The notes: generated by a model not told the origin, from the letters alone. A stretch of 23,421 bases of DNA from JASHVB01 sp049522565 (GCA_049522565.1 JBEKNT010000050.1:1-23421), one strand, 5' to 3'; shown: positions 15,806 to 23,421, numbered from the stretch's first letter. Program-made: numbers and translations.

Positions 15806-16561
15806 ATTGCGGATTCTCGCGCGTGCCAGGAGGACGGCGGCACCTTGGCGGAAAAGGTTTACCGCCGCCTGAGCACCGCGATCCTGACCGGTGTGCTCGC
15901 GCCGGGAGCGAAGCTCAGCGAGCCCGCGCTGGCGCGCGAATATGGGGTGAGCCGCGGGCCGCTGCGCGAGGCGCTGCACCGGTTGCAGGAGCGCAAGCTG
16001 ATCACGCGCTCGGCGAACCAGGGGCCGCGAATCGTCAGGCCATCGCCCGAGGCGCTCGCCGAACTTTTCGTCGTGCGCGAGGCGCTTGAGGGAATGGCGG
16101 CGCGGCTCGCCGCCAGACACGCGACGGATACCGAGATCGCCGCGCTGCGCGCCGCCGTCACGCGCAGCGCCAGCGCAGCATGCGCCGAAGACAGCGCCGC
16201 GGCGGATCGCGACGAGCAATACGATCGCGACTTTCATTTCGCCATCGCGCAATGCAGCCGCAATCCGATGCTGATCGATCTCCTCTGTGCCGAGCTCTAT
16301 CCGTTGCTGCGGCTTTATCGCGGTACGCCGACCGGCTTCCGGCGGTACGGCCGACGCCCGGTTGTCGAACATGAACGTATCGTCTCGGCCATTGAGGACC
16401 GGGATCCGGACCTCGCCGAGATGCTGATGCGCCGGCATATCGCGGCGGCCCGCCTGCGGCGCGAGACCGCCTTGGCGCAGGCAAGCGGCGCGGCACCGGC
16501 TGTCGCGTTCAAACAGCCAAAGGTCTCCAGTTGTGCCAGGGGGAACCGGTCGCCAGGATGA
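15785..16561 (+). CDS. GntR-family (FadR/FCD subfamily) transcriptional regulator
   Basis: 258 residues from ATG 15785. An N-terminal winged helix is clear (LAEKVYRRLSTAILTGVLAP, then KLSEPALAREYGVSRGPLRE), followed by an all-helical FCD ligand-binding domain with metal/ligand positions such as RDEQYDRDFHFAIAQ (Asp/His) and later HERIVSAIEDRD and MRRHI. Such regulators usually bind a carboxylic acid metabolite and release DNA. It is divergent from the tricarboxylate operon, 98 bp between start codons, and is the obvious local regulator. Start is uncertain: ATG 15785 has no ribosome site, while TTG 15845 has AGGAGG at 15828-15833 and would begin right at the winged helix. The C-terminal 30 residues are not conserved-looking. 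Confidence 0.88.
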   Translation: MDTECQHIADSRACQEDGGTLAEKVYRRLSTAILTGVLAPGAKLSEPALAREYGVSRGPLREALHRLQERKLITRSANQGPRIVRPSPEALAELFVVREALEGMAARLAARHATDTEIAALRAAVTRSASAACAEDSAAADRDEQYDRDFHFAIAQCSRNPMLIDLLCAELYPLLRLYRGTPTGFRRYGRRPVVEHERIVSAIEDRDPDLAEMLMRRHIAAARLRRETALAQASGAAPAVAFKQPKVSSCARGNRSPG

Positions 16562-16585
16562 CCAGCCGAGACAGGGAGTACCGCT

Positions 16586-17455
16586 ATGAAGATCGGTGTC
16601 TTCGCCACGTTCATGTCGCCCCTGGCGACGCCACAAATGATCCGCGACTTCGGCCGGCGCGCGGAGGACATCGGCCTCGACTCGATCTGGATGGGTGAGC
16701 ATGTCGCGCTGTTCGACAAGAACACGTTCGGCTATCCCGGTTCCAAGGACGGACGCATCCCCGTGCCGGCCGGCGGCGGTATGCTGGATGTGACCGCCAC
16801 GTTCGGTTTCCTGGCTGCCGCGACCACCAACGTGCGCCTTGGCACAGGCGTCGCCCTGGTGCCGCAGCGCAACCCGATCTACACCGCCAAGGAAATGTGT
16901 ACGCTCGATTGGCTGACCGGCGGGCGCATCGATTTCGGCATCGGCGTCGGTTGGAACAAGGAGGAAGTCGAGGCCTGCGGCTATCGCTGGGAAGACCGCG
17001 GCGCGCGCTGCGACGAGTTCCTGGAAGTCATGCAACGGCTGTGGACGCAGCCGGTGGTCGACTTCGCCGGCAAGTGGGTGACCTTCGAGACCTGCCGCCT
17101 GGACCCGAAGCCAATCCAGAAGCCGCACGTGCCGATCATCGTCGGCGGCTATGCCGACGCGGCCTTCCGGCGGGCCGTGCGTTTCGGCGCCGGCTGGTAC
17201 GGTTTCAATCGCGACCCCGCCGCCACAAGGCAGATGCTCGCCCGCTTGGACGCGGCGTTCGCGAAAGCCGGACGTACGCGCGGTAAGGAGTTCGAGATCA
17301 TCGTCACGCCGCCAATGTCGATGCCGCTCGACGCCATGCGGGAATACCAGGAGGTCGGTGTGGATCGGCTGGTGGTGAACCTTGGAAGCCAGCGCCCCGA
17401 GCGCGTTGACCATCGCATGGGCGAGATCGGGACGCTGGTTAAAATGGCTGCTTGA
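16586..17455 (+). CDS. LLM-class flavin-dependent (F420-type) oxidoreductase
   Basis: 289-residue luciferase-like monooxygenase-family TIM barrel. Characteristic segments are DFGRRAEDIGLDSIWMGEHV, FGFLAAATTNVRLGTGVALV, TLDWLTGGRIDFGIGVGWNK (with EEVEACG after it), RCDEFLEVMQRLWT, and PHVPIIVGGYADAAFRRAVR. These match the subgroup often annotated as F420-dependent (TIGR03619-like); whether the cofactor is F420 or FMN cannot be decided here. ATG 16586 is preceded by GGGAG, 24 bp after the regulator stop, suggesting cotranscription with it. Substrate unknown. It could act upstream of the tricarboxylate pathway by oxygenating a precursor, but that is inference. Confidence 0.88.
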   Translation: MKIGVFATFMSPLATPQMIRDFGRRAEDIGLDSIWMGEHVALFDKNTFGYPGSKDGRIPVPAGGGMLDVTATFGFLAAATTNVRLGTGVALVPQRNPIYTAKEMCTLDWLTGGRIDFGIGVGWNKEEVEACGYRWEDRGARCDEFLEVMQRLWTQPVVDFAGKWVTFETCRLDPKPIQKPHVPIIVGGYADAAFRRAVRFGAGWYGFNRDPAATRQMLARLDAAFAKAGRTRGKEFEIIVTPPMSMPLDAMREYQEVGVDRLVVNLGSQRPERVDHRMGEIGTLVKMAA

Positions 17456-17499
17456 GCGCCGGCGTTCGAGGCAATCGCCGCGCGGGAAACCCGCACCCA

Positions 17500-17581
17500 C
17501 GTGTCACCCCGCGCTCGTCGTGCGGCGTCATCGCGGCGGCGTGCTGGAACAGCTCGTCGCGACGAGTGCTGGCGTGACGGG
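17500..17581. repeat. imperfect inverted repeat between convergent genes
   Basis: A perfect 14-bp palindrome, CTCGTCGCGACGAG, is at 17553-17566. It sits in a larger imperfect inverted repeat in which CGTGTCACCCCGCGCTCGTCG (upstream arm, about 17501-17521) resembles the reverse complement of the stretch after the palindrome. It lies between the stop codons of two convergent genes and may serve as a bidirectional terminator or be another REP-like element; no T-run follows. Confidence 0.4.
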
Positions 17582-17621
17582 TAGCGGCGGCTCCGGCCGG
17601 TACAATCAACCGGTCCCCGCA

Positions 17622-18824
17622 TTATTCCCCGGAGATCGCCTTTCCGACCGGAACCCAACGGCCGCTCTCGAAGCGTTGGATCTGAAACCGGTTGATCCCG
17701 CTGTAGTCGGTGGGAGTCGTCGTCATCGTGATGCCAGGAAGCAGCAACGGCACGCGGAGGTGGTCCAGATGCGTCGCGATGTTGCGTATATTCTCGCGGG
17801 TGAGCGTCGATCCCGCTTTTTCGAGGACGTACGCCGCCAGCCAGGAGACGATGTAGCCGCCGACGATGCCGGTGTCGCGCGGATTGCCCTGGGTCAGATT
17901 CTGTTTCGCCCAGTCCAGGAAGGTCTTCACATCCGCATCATCCGCCCATGTCGGATCGAACGGATCCTTGGCATAGGCTGTCGAGATCAGGCCTTCCGCA
18001 TTTACCAACCCGGCGGGCTTCAGCACCCCCTCGACGCCGCTGGCGATGCTGCAAACGAGGTGGAGTGGCGTCCAGCCGAGATCATGTCGCTTGCGGATCT
18101 GTTCCGCGCCGGCTTTTTGTGTCCCGGCGAAGTAGAACACATTCGCCCCCGACGCTTGCGCCGCGGCCACCTGCGAATCAACCGTCGGATCCGCGACTTC
18201 GAAGGTTTGCTCGCTGACGATCAAGGAGTCCGCCTTGTCACCGAGACCGGCCCTGAACCCCGCCCGGAAGTCCTTGCCAAGATCGTCATTCTGGTAAAGC
18301 ACGGCAATCCGGGGCGCGGCGACGGTGCCGAGGACGTAGCGTGCCATCGCCCTGCCTTCCGCAATGTACCCGGGCAGGAACGCCATGGTCCAGGGGAACG
18401 CCTTGGGATCCCTGAAGCGGCTCGCCCCGGTCGTGATGAACAGTTGCGGCACCTGCTTCAGGTTGAGATACCTCTCCACCGCCGCGTTCGTGGGCGTTCC
18501 CACGGACCCGTAGATCATCAGGATGTTCTCGTCCTCGACCAGCCGCCGCGTCGCCTCGACGGTCTTCGGCGGGATGTAGCCATCATCGAGCGACAAGAGT
18601 TTGACCTGCCGGCCATTGATGCCGCCGGCCTTGTTCACGGCGGCAAAATAAGCCAGCGAGGCATGCCCCACCGCACCCGCGACCGAAACCGGACCGCTGA
18701 ACGGCATGGTTTGCCCGAGCTTGATCTCCGCTGCGGACGCGCCGGGATCGTACTGCTGCGCCGAGGCTGTACTGCTCGCGACGACAAGCATCGCCAGAAC
18801 CGCGCGGAACATGCTGCCGGGCAT
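17622..18824 (-). CDS. ABC-type solute-binding protein, branched-chain amino acid type
   Basis: A 400-residue Peripla_BP_6 protein. Start ATG 18824 is chosen because GGAGG sits 8 bp upstream, giving signal peptide MPGSMFRAVLAMLVVASSTA ending near SAQQ; an in-frame ATG at 18845 lies upstream of that ribosome site. The mature protein begins with KLGQTMPFSGPVSVAGAVGH, followed by YFAAVNKAGGINGRQVKLLS, NILMIYGSVGTPTNAAVERY and VPQLFITTGASRF, all typical of Liv-type receptors for amino acids, amides or aromatic acids. No transport permease or ATPase is adjacent. It follows the amidohydrolase on the same strand by 161 bp, so the ligand may be a product or substrate of that enzyme. Confidence 0.9.
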   Translation of the reverse strand: MPGSMFRAVLAMLVVASSTASAQQYDPGASAAEIKLGQTMPFSGPVSVAGAVGHASLAYFAAVNKAGGINGRQVKLLSLDDGYIPPKTVEATRRLVEDENILMIYGSVGTPTNAAVERYLNLKQVPQLFITTGASRFRDPKAFPWTMAFLPGYIAEGRAMARYVLGTVAAPRIAVLYQNDDLGKDFRAGFRAGLGDKADSLIVSEQTFEVADPTVDSQVAAAQASGANVFYFAGTQKAGAEQIRKRHDLGWTPLHLVCSIASGVEGVLKPAGLVNAEGLISTAYAKDPFDPTWADDADVKTFLDWAKQNLTQGNPRDTGIVGGYIVSWLAAYVLEKAGSTLTRENIRNIATHLDHLRVPLLLPGITMTTTPTDYSGINRFQIQRFESGRWVPVGKAISGE

Positions 18825-18985
18825 TCGCCTGTCCTCCCTTGCCATGCCGGCGGTCGCTTGGTTGGCGGCCCGATCCGGCGGCTATCTCCCTGCAAATCGC
18901 CCGGTCGGTGCGGCGCACACCAGTCATGCGGTCGCCGCCGCTGGCGTAGCGGCCATTCCGTCACGCCAGTGCCGACGACCAAGGA

Positions 18986-20059
18986 TCAGGGTGCAGTCAA
19001 ACGATAGACCCGTGCCGCGGTGCCGCTGTAGAGCGCTGTCTTCTCGGCCGCTGTTGCGCCGGCGGTGATCCGCTTGAACGCATTCCACAGCTCGGTGTAG
19101 CCGCAGGACTGCTTGTCCGGCGGAAAGTTGCTCTCGAACATGCAGCGCTCGACGCCGAAGGCTTCGATGCAATGCTCGATGTAGGGGCGCCATGCCGCGG
19201 CGAGATCCTCCGACGCGGGTGGAACGTCATGCTCATGGAAGTCGAAGCCGACCGATACCATGCCGAGACCGCCCAGCTTGCAAGACATGTTGGGGCATTT
19301 GGCCAGTTCGCTGATGTCCTTGCGCCAGCCTGCCAGGACTTCCTCGCGGTGACCGTTGTACGGCCCGACGCCGAGTATGCCGCCAACATGATTGAGGATG
19401 ATGGTGGTGTCCGGAAACGCGCGCGCGAGGTCGATCGCGTCCGGCAGTTGCGGATGATACTGCCATGACTCGAAACTCAGACCCAGCGGCGCGAGTTGGG
19501 CCAGGCCCTCGCGGAACTTCGGATCGAGCACCTGGTGCAGGGGCACGGCGCGCGACGCGTATTTGTAAACCGCTTCGTTTGTGTCCCATGCCACGCCGTG
19601 GCGGAGGCCGCGCAGGCGCCCTCCGGCCGCGGCGATCTCGGCTTCCAGCAACTCCCGGACCCGCGCGCCGACGGTGAGGTCGCCGCCACCTATGATGCCC
19701 TCGGCGACGCGGCAAGGTCCGTAGCCGCCCGACGCACTCATCGCCGCGATGCCGGTGACGAACTCAACCTCGCCCAGCGCGGCCATCTCGCGCGGGCCGG
19801 CCTTGCGATACATCGCGCGGCATTCGAGGAAGACGGTCGAGACGATGTTGTGCCCGCCGCCGATGTCGGCCAGCAATTCGGGCAACAGGTAATGGCCGCG
19901 ATGCGGCGTATCCCAAAAGTGATGGTGCGGGTCGATGATCGGCAGGTCCGGTTCCAGCGCCGCTTCCGTGGGGCGCTTCGCCAGCCACGCCTTCAGCGTG
20001 GCGTCATCGCGATAAACGCCGCCGCGATATTCGCCCTTCGAGTCCCCGGTTTGTGCCAT
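18986..20059 (-). CDS. amidohydrolase family protein (Amidohydro_2-type metal-dependent hydrolase)
   Basis: 357 residues, cytoplasmic, no signal peptide. The metal-binding N-terminal motif IIDPHHHFWD (His45-His47) opens the TIM barrel. Further landmarks are GLRHGVAWDT, LSFESWQYHPQLPDAIDLAR, IILNHVGGILG with the conserved His, and ERCMFESNFPPDKQSCGYTE near the C-terminus, where the family has its metal-binding or catalytic Asp/Asn region. Relatives hydrolyse lactones or decarboxylate or hydrolyse aromatic-derived acids. ATG 20059 has GGAGGAGG upstream at good spacing. It is first in a probable two-gene unit with the solute-binding protein downstream. The precise substrate cannot be assigned. 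Confidence 0.88.
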   Translation of the reverse strand: MAQTGDSKGEYRGGVYRDDATLKAWLAKRPTEAALEPDLPIIDPHHHFWDTPHRGHYLLPELLADIGGGHNIVSTVFLECRAMYRKAGPREMAALGEVEFVTGIAAMSASGGYGPCRVAEGIIGGGDLTVGARVRELLEAEIAAAGGRLRGLRHGVAWDTNEAVYKYASRAVPLHQVLDPKFREGLAQLAPLGLSFESWQYHPQLPDAIDLARAFPDTTIILNHVGGILGVGPYNGHREEVLAGWRKDISELAKCPNMSCKLGGLGMVSVGFDFHEHDVPPASEDLAAAWRPYIEHCIEAFGVERCMFESNFPPDKQSCGYTELWNAFKRITAGATAAEKTALYSGTAARVYRLTAP

Positions 20060-20620
20060 TCCTGTTGCCTCCTCCGATGTCCTGGCGTGTTCCGTGTCGC
20101 CGCCACGCCGGCGGTGTCCTGCGTTCGCCAGGCCTTCGACACTGGCAGGACTTCCTTGGCAATCAGCTTAGGCCCGGGCCCGGCGATCTCAAACTGCACC
20201 CGGCCGCCCACGTCCCGTCGCCATAAGGGCGCGCGGGGAAACGAGTGCTTCAAGCGGCCCCGAGGCAACACCCGTGTCATGGCCGGCGCAGGCCGCCATG
20301 ACACGGGTGTTGCAATCCACCCGTCAATGATTCGGTTAGTCCCGGACGGACATTAAGCGTTCGATACTCATCGAGCGGCGTATTGGATGATTGATGCCCT
20401 GCGCCAGCGTTGCAAGATCCACGCGCGCACACAGCAAAACGATCTTCTGGTGCAACAGAGCCCATCCGTGCGCGCCGCCCGGCCCGCGCGGATGCCCGGT
20501 GGGAAACGGTGTGGGTAAACGGGCTTTGCACGTTCCCTCAACGAGGGTACCCTTGGTTCGGCGCCGCGGTGCGCGGATCACCGCGGCGGCAATGACCTCG
20601 TTTTGTCAGGGAGACGGTGC
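20060..20620. other. intergenic region between divergent genes
   Basis: About 560 bases upstream of both the amidohydrolase (-) and the sugar-binding protein (+). It holds a perfect 19-bp inverted repeat (listed separately). Close to the + gene there is a GC-rich hairpin, CCGCGGTG (20564-20571) pairing with CACCGCGG (20579-20586) over a 7-base loop. A few short frames are open on both strands, but none has start, ribosome site and family support. Confidence 0.4.
20265..20313. repeat. perfect 19-bp inverted repeat
   Basis: GCAACACCCGTGTCATGGC (20265-20283) pairs perfectly with 20295-20313 across an 11-base loop. It contains the CGTGTCATGG / CCATGACACG core, reminiscent of the CGTCATGG / CCATGACG ends of the element at 6806-6920. 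It is far from either flanking start and has no T-run, so a REP-like element is likelier than a terminator. Confidence 0.65.
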
Positions 20621-21754
20621 ATGCGGTTCAGCGTCAGGCGGCGCGTTGGCTTGGTCGGTATCCTCGCGCTTGCCACGCTCGGCTGGCTGCACCCGCTATC
20701 GGCGACAGCGCAGGGCCTTACCCCGGGGGTCACCGCGGAACTGGACGCAAAACTGGCCGCCGCCATGGCGCCGCCGAACTTCACGCCGCCGGGACCCGCC
20801 ATCGATCCTGCGCCGCTGAAGGGCAAGCTGCTCTTCACCATCCCCGTCTCCACCGCCATTCCCTTCTGCTCCGTGGTCGATCAGCAGATGACGGACTTCG
20901 CCGGCCGCGCCGGCGTGGTCTTCCAGGCCTGGCAGAGCAATGGGCAACTCGCGCAGTGGGCGCAGGGCTTCACCGCCGCGCAGGAACATCAGGCGGCCCT
21001 GATCAACGTGGCCTGCGGGCTCGATCCGGCGACCGTCGCGCCGCAGATCCGCGAGGCCCTGGCGGCGCACGTGCCGGTGGTGGCGGCCCACACCTATGCG
21101 CTGGGCCAGCCGCAGCTCGAGGGCCTGTCCGCCATTGTCTATGGCGCCTACATCCCCGCAGCGCTGTTGGAAGCCGATTGGGTGATCCGCCAGACCAACG
21201 GAGCAGCCGACGTGTTGGTGATCACCTCGCCAAGCACCGCCAACAGCCCGTTCATCCAGAAGGCGCTGGCGGACCAGTTCGCGCATTACTGCCCCGCCTG
21301 CAAGCTGCGCGTCATCGGCGTCAACGCGCCCGACTGGCCGACCAAGATCGGCCCGCAAGTGCAAAGTGCGATCCTCGCCGATCCGAAGCTCAACTATGTC
21401 CTGCCGATCTATGACGGCATGGTGCAGTTCGTCGTGCCGTCGATCGTCGCCACCGGCACCGGCGACCGGGTGAAGGTCGCCAGCTTCAACGCCACGCCCG
21501 CGGTGCTGGACATGATCCGCTCCGGCGACATCGTCACCTTCGATATCGGCGAGGACACCACCTGGCTCGCCGGCGCCATCATCGATCAGGACATGCGCCT
21601 GTTGCTCGGCAAGCCACTGATCGCGGACTACGCCTCCGGCCTGCGCGCGTTCACCAAGACGAATGTCGCGGAAGCCGGCGTGCCGGCAAAATTCGGCACC
21701 GGCTACGGCGACTCCGCCGCCAAGGGCTACGCCCAACTGTGGGGGCTGCACTGA
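20621..21754 (+). CDS. sugar-type ABC transporter substrate-binding protein (CUT2/RbsB-like)
   Basis: A 377-residue periplasmic protein. The signal peptide MRFSVRRRVGLVGILALATL is followed by a cleavage region near SATAQG. ATG 20621 is chosen because GGGAG lies 8 bp upstream; a TTG six codons earlier is unlikely. The mature fold is type I (Peripla_BP_4): a first strand LLFTIPVSTAIPFCSVVDQQ, then NGQLAQWAQGFTAAQEHQAA where RbsB relatives have the helix before the D-ribose contact, HVPVVAAHTY, and the second-lobe motif FNATPAVLDMIRSGDIVTFD. Several Cys (including HYCPACKLR) are unusual for the family and may form disulfides. It precedes the ATPase gene by 13 bp. Ligand unknown: a sugar, polyol or small organic molecule. 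Confidence 0.87.
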   Translation: MRFSVRRRVGLVGILALATLGWLHPLSATAQGLTPGVTAELDAKLAAAMAPPNFTPPGPAIDPAPLKGKLLFTIPVSTAIPFCSVVDQQMTDFAGRAGVVFQAWQSNGQLAQWAQGFTAAQEHQAALINVACGLDPATVAPQIREALAAHVPVVAAHTYALGQPQLEGLSAIVYGAYIPAALLEADWVIRQTNGAADVLVITSPSTANSPFIQKALADQFAHYCPACKLRVIGVNAPDWPTKIGPQVQSAILADPKLNYVLPIYDGMVQFVVPSIVATGTGDRVKVASFNATPAVLDMIRSGDIVTFDIGEDTTWLAGAIIDQDMRLLLGKPLIADYASGLRAFTKTNVAEAGVPAKFGTGYGDSAAKGYAQLWGLH

Positions 21755-21767
21755 TCGTCACCGCGGC

Positions 21768-23333
21768 ATGACCGCACCGACCGCCGAGACCCCGCCGGTT
21801 CTGCGGCTGCGCCACCTGTCCAAGCAGTTCGGCGGCACCCGCGCGCTCGACGACGTGGCGCTCGACGTCGCGGGAGGCGCGGTGCACGGCTTGCTCGGCC
21901 ACAACGGCTCCGGCAAGTCCACGCTGATCCGCATCCTGGCCGGCTATCACGCGCCGGAGCCCGGCGGCGAGCTGGAGCTGCGCGGCGTACCGGTGCGCCT
22001 GCCGCTGCGCCCCGGCCAGTTCCGCGAACTCGGCATGGCTTTCGTGCATCAGGACCCGGCGCTGCTACCGGCGCTGACCGTCACCGAGAACCTGCGCATC
22101 GGCGCCTTCGCGCGCGGCTCGCTCGGCCGCGTATCCTGGCGCCGCGAAGCCGCGCAGGTCGGCGCCCTGCTGGCGGAATTCGGCATCGACTGCGATCCCC
22201 TGGCGCGCGTCGAACGGCTGCGACCCTGGCAGCGTCCCCTGCTCGCCATCGTGCGCGCCGTCGATGAGGTGCGCCGGCTGACCGCCGCGCAGGGCGTTCG
22301 CGACGGTCTGCTGGTGCTGGACGAACCCACCGCCGGCCTCGGCGACGCCAGCGTGGAGCGGCTGTTCGCGGTGATCGAGCGCATCAAGGCGGCGGGTTTC
22401 GGCGTGCTGTTCGTCTCGCACGACCTGGATGAGGTGCTGGCGATCACCGACCAGGTCACCGTGCTGCGCGACGGGCGGGTGGCGGGCGATGGCCTCACCC
22501 GCGCGCTCGGCAAGGATGCGCTGGTGGAGATGATCGTCGGCCACCGGATCGAGCGCCGCACGACGGCGGCAGCCACCACCCCAGACGGTCCACCGCTTGC
22601 CGCGGTGCGCGATCTGCGCGGGCCGGGCGTGCGGGACGCCAGCTTCAGCGTCGGGCGCGGCGAGATCCTGGGCATGACCGGCCTGATCGGCTCGGGATTT
22701 GCGGAGGTCGGCGCGCTGCTGGCGGGCGCGCTGCCGGCACGCCACGGCACCCTGCGCATCGCCGACACCGAGCAAGCGCTGCCCGGCCTTACCGCGCGCC
22801 GCGCCATCGCCACCGGCATCGCCTACGTCCCCGCCGACCGGCTGCGCACCGGCTGCGTCGGCGAACTGACGGTCGGCGAGAACATCGGCCTGCCGGTGCT
22901 GGACCGCCTGGTGCGCGGCGGCGTGCTGGCGCCGCGTGCCCTGGCCGAGCATGCCGGCGCGTTGTGCCGCCGCTTCGACGTGCGACCGGCCGATCCGACG
23001 CTGCGGCTGGAAGCACTGAGCGGCGGCAACCAGCAGAAGGCGCTGCTGGCGAAATGGCTACAGCTCATGCCGCGCCTGCTGGTGCTGGAGGAACCGACGC
23101 AAGGCGTCGATGTCGGCGCCCGGGAGCAGATCTTTGCGGCGATCCGCGCGTGGGCGACGGATGGGGCGGCGGTGCTCTGCCTCAGCGGCGACCACGAACA
23201 GTTGGCGCTGCTGTGCCAGCGGGTGCTGATCTTCCGGCGCGGCCGGATCGTCGCCGAGCTTGCCGGCGCGGATGTCACCGAGGAGCGTATGGCGCATGAA
23301 TGTTTCGCCGCCGCCGCCGAGCAACCCGTCTGA
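21768..23333 (+). CDS. sugar-type ABC importer ATPase with two nucleotide-binding domains (RbsA/MglA-like)
   Basis: A 521-residue tandem ATPase of the CUT2 type. In domain 1, Walker A GHNGSGKST is at 44-52, the Q-loop in FVHQDP, Walker B LLVLDEP at 181-187, and the switch His in FVSHDLDEVL. Its signature motif (LSxGQ in relatives) is degenerate, reading VERLRPWQRPLLAIVRAV (148-165), with extra residues before Walker B. In domain 2, Walker A is degenerate as usual (GLIGSGFAE), the signature LSGGNQQKALLAKWL is intact (417-431), and Walker B reads LLVLEEPTQGVDVGAR with Glu in place of the common Asp. ATG 21768 gives a family-like N-terminus, 13 bp after the binding-protein stop. It energises uptake with a permease expected just downstream. 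Confidence 0.92.
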   Translation: MTAPTAETPPVLRLRHLSKQFGGTRALDDVALDVAGGAVHGLLGHNGSGKSTLIRILAGYHAPEPGGELELRGVPVRLPLRPGQFRELGMAFVHQDPALLPALTVTENLRIGAFARGSLGRVSWRREAAQVGALLAEFGIDCDPLARVERLRPWQRPLLAIVRAVDEVRRLTAAQGVRDGLLVLDEPTAGLGDASVERLFAVIERIKAAGFGVLFVSHDLDEVLAITDQVTVLRDGRVAGDGLTRALGKDALVEMIVGHRIERRTTAAATTPDGPPLAAVRDLRGPGVRDASFSVGRGEILGMTGLIGSGFAEVGALLAGALPARHGTLRIADTEQALPGLTARRAIATGIAYVPADRLRTGCVGELTVGENIGLPVLDRLVRGGVLAPRALAEHAGALCRRFDVRPADPTLRLEALSGGNQQKALLAKWLQLMPRLLVLEEPTQGVDVGAREQIFAAIRAWATDGAAVLCLSGDHEQLALLCQRVLIFRRGRIVAELAGADVTEERMAHECFAAAAEQPV

Positions 23334-23421
23334 CGCCGCTGCTCGGCCGGCTTCGTCTGGCACCGCGGTCGGTGGCAGGGTGGGAGCGGCGGCGCGCGGC
23401 GCATCGGTGCCGCCAGCGAGC
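23297..23421 (+). CDS. possible 5' end of the ABC permease (partial)
   Basis: An ATG at 23297 overlapping the end of the ATPase gene opens a frame (MNVSPPPPSNPSDAAARPAS) that stays open to the window edge. A second ATG at 23301 also opens a frame. CUT2 operons normally continue with a permease and such genes often begin with a variable Pro/Ala-rich tail, but no membrane segment is reached here, so the choice of frame and the gene itself are tentative. Confidence 0.3.

Noticed and set aside
20336..20581. Short minus-strand frame in the 20060-20620 gap
   Set aside because: No ribosome site, no family resemblance, and it overlaps the palindromic and promoter-proximal DNA; not supportable as a gene.

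Overview
The window is GC-rich DNA with a strong third-position G/C bias in every real gene. Tripartite tricarboxylate transporters, solitary periplasmic solute-binding proteins, an FCD-type GntR regulator, a perfect FNR/FixK-type box and REP-like palindromes together suggest an alphaproteobacterium, perhaps near Acetobacteraceae/Rhodospirillales. No rRNA or species marker is present, so that placement is inference.

Layout. 1-114: 3' end of an unidentified + strand gene. 142-1509 (-): glutathione reductase. 1601-1727: noncoding inverted repeats. 1856-1947: tRNA-Ser(CGA), whose CCA end abuts a decayed serine-recombinase remnant (about 1948-2234, -). 2283-3007 (-): a TumA/TumE-type toxin-antitoxin pair whose toxin gene has an in-frame amber codon. 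3366-5031 (-): a monoheme cytochrome c followed by a Tat-exported solute-binding protein. 5164-6573 (+): an outer-membrane porin with one N-terminal haem-c motif (Cyc2-like architecture), divergent from the cytochrome c and sharing a perfect TTGAT-N4-ATCAA box with it. 6574-6971: no firm gene, but a composite palindromic repeat.

6972-15686 (-) is the metabolic core. Seven tightly spaced genes run in transcription order: isocitrate/methylisocitrate lyase-family enzyme, aconitase-family enzyme, MmgE/PrpD-family dehydratase, TctB, TctA, TctC, and an exported isochorismatase-fold protein lacking the catalytic cysteine. A divergent GntR/FCD regulator starts about 100 bp from the first gene, and a 9-bp repeat occurs twice near the divergent start sites. 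The set looks like uptake of an external tricarboxylate followed by dehydration/rehydration and retro-aldol cleavage. It resembles the methylcitrate cycle without its synthase.

16586-17455 (+): a luciferase-like flavin oxidoreductase probably cotranscribed with the regulator. 17622-20059 (-): an amidohydrolase and a second solitary branched-chain-type solute-binding protein. 20060-20620: noncoding, with a perfect 19-bp inverted repeat. 20621-23333 (+): a sugar-type (CUT2) ABC importer, with binding protein, double-domain ATPase, and probably a permease running off the window end.

The strongest candidates for something undescribed are the tricarboxylate uptake-and-cleavage operon and the FNR-box-linked porin-cytochrome / cytochrome c pair.
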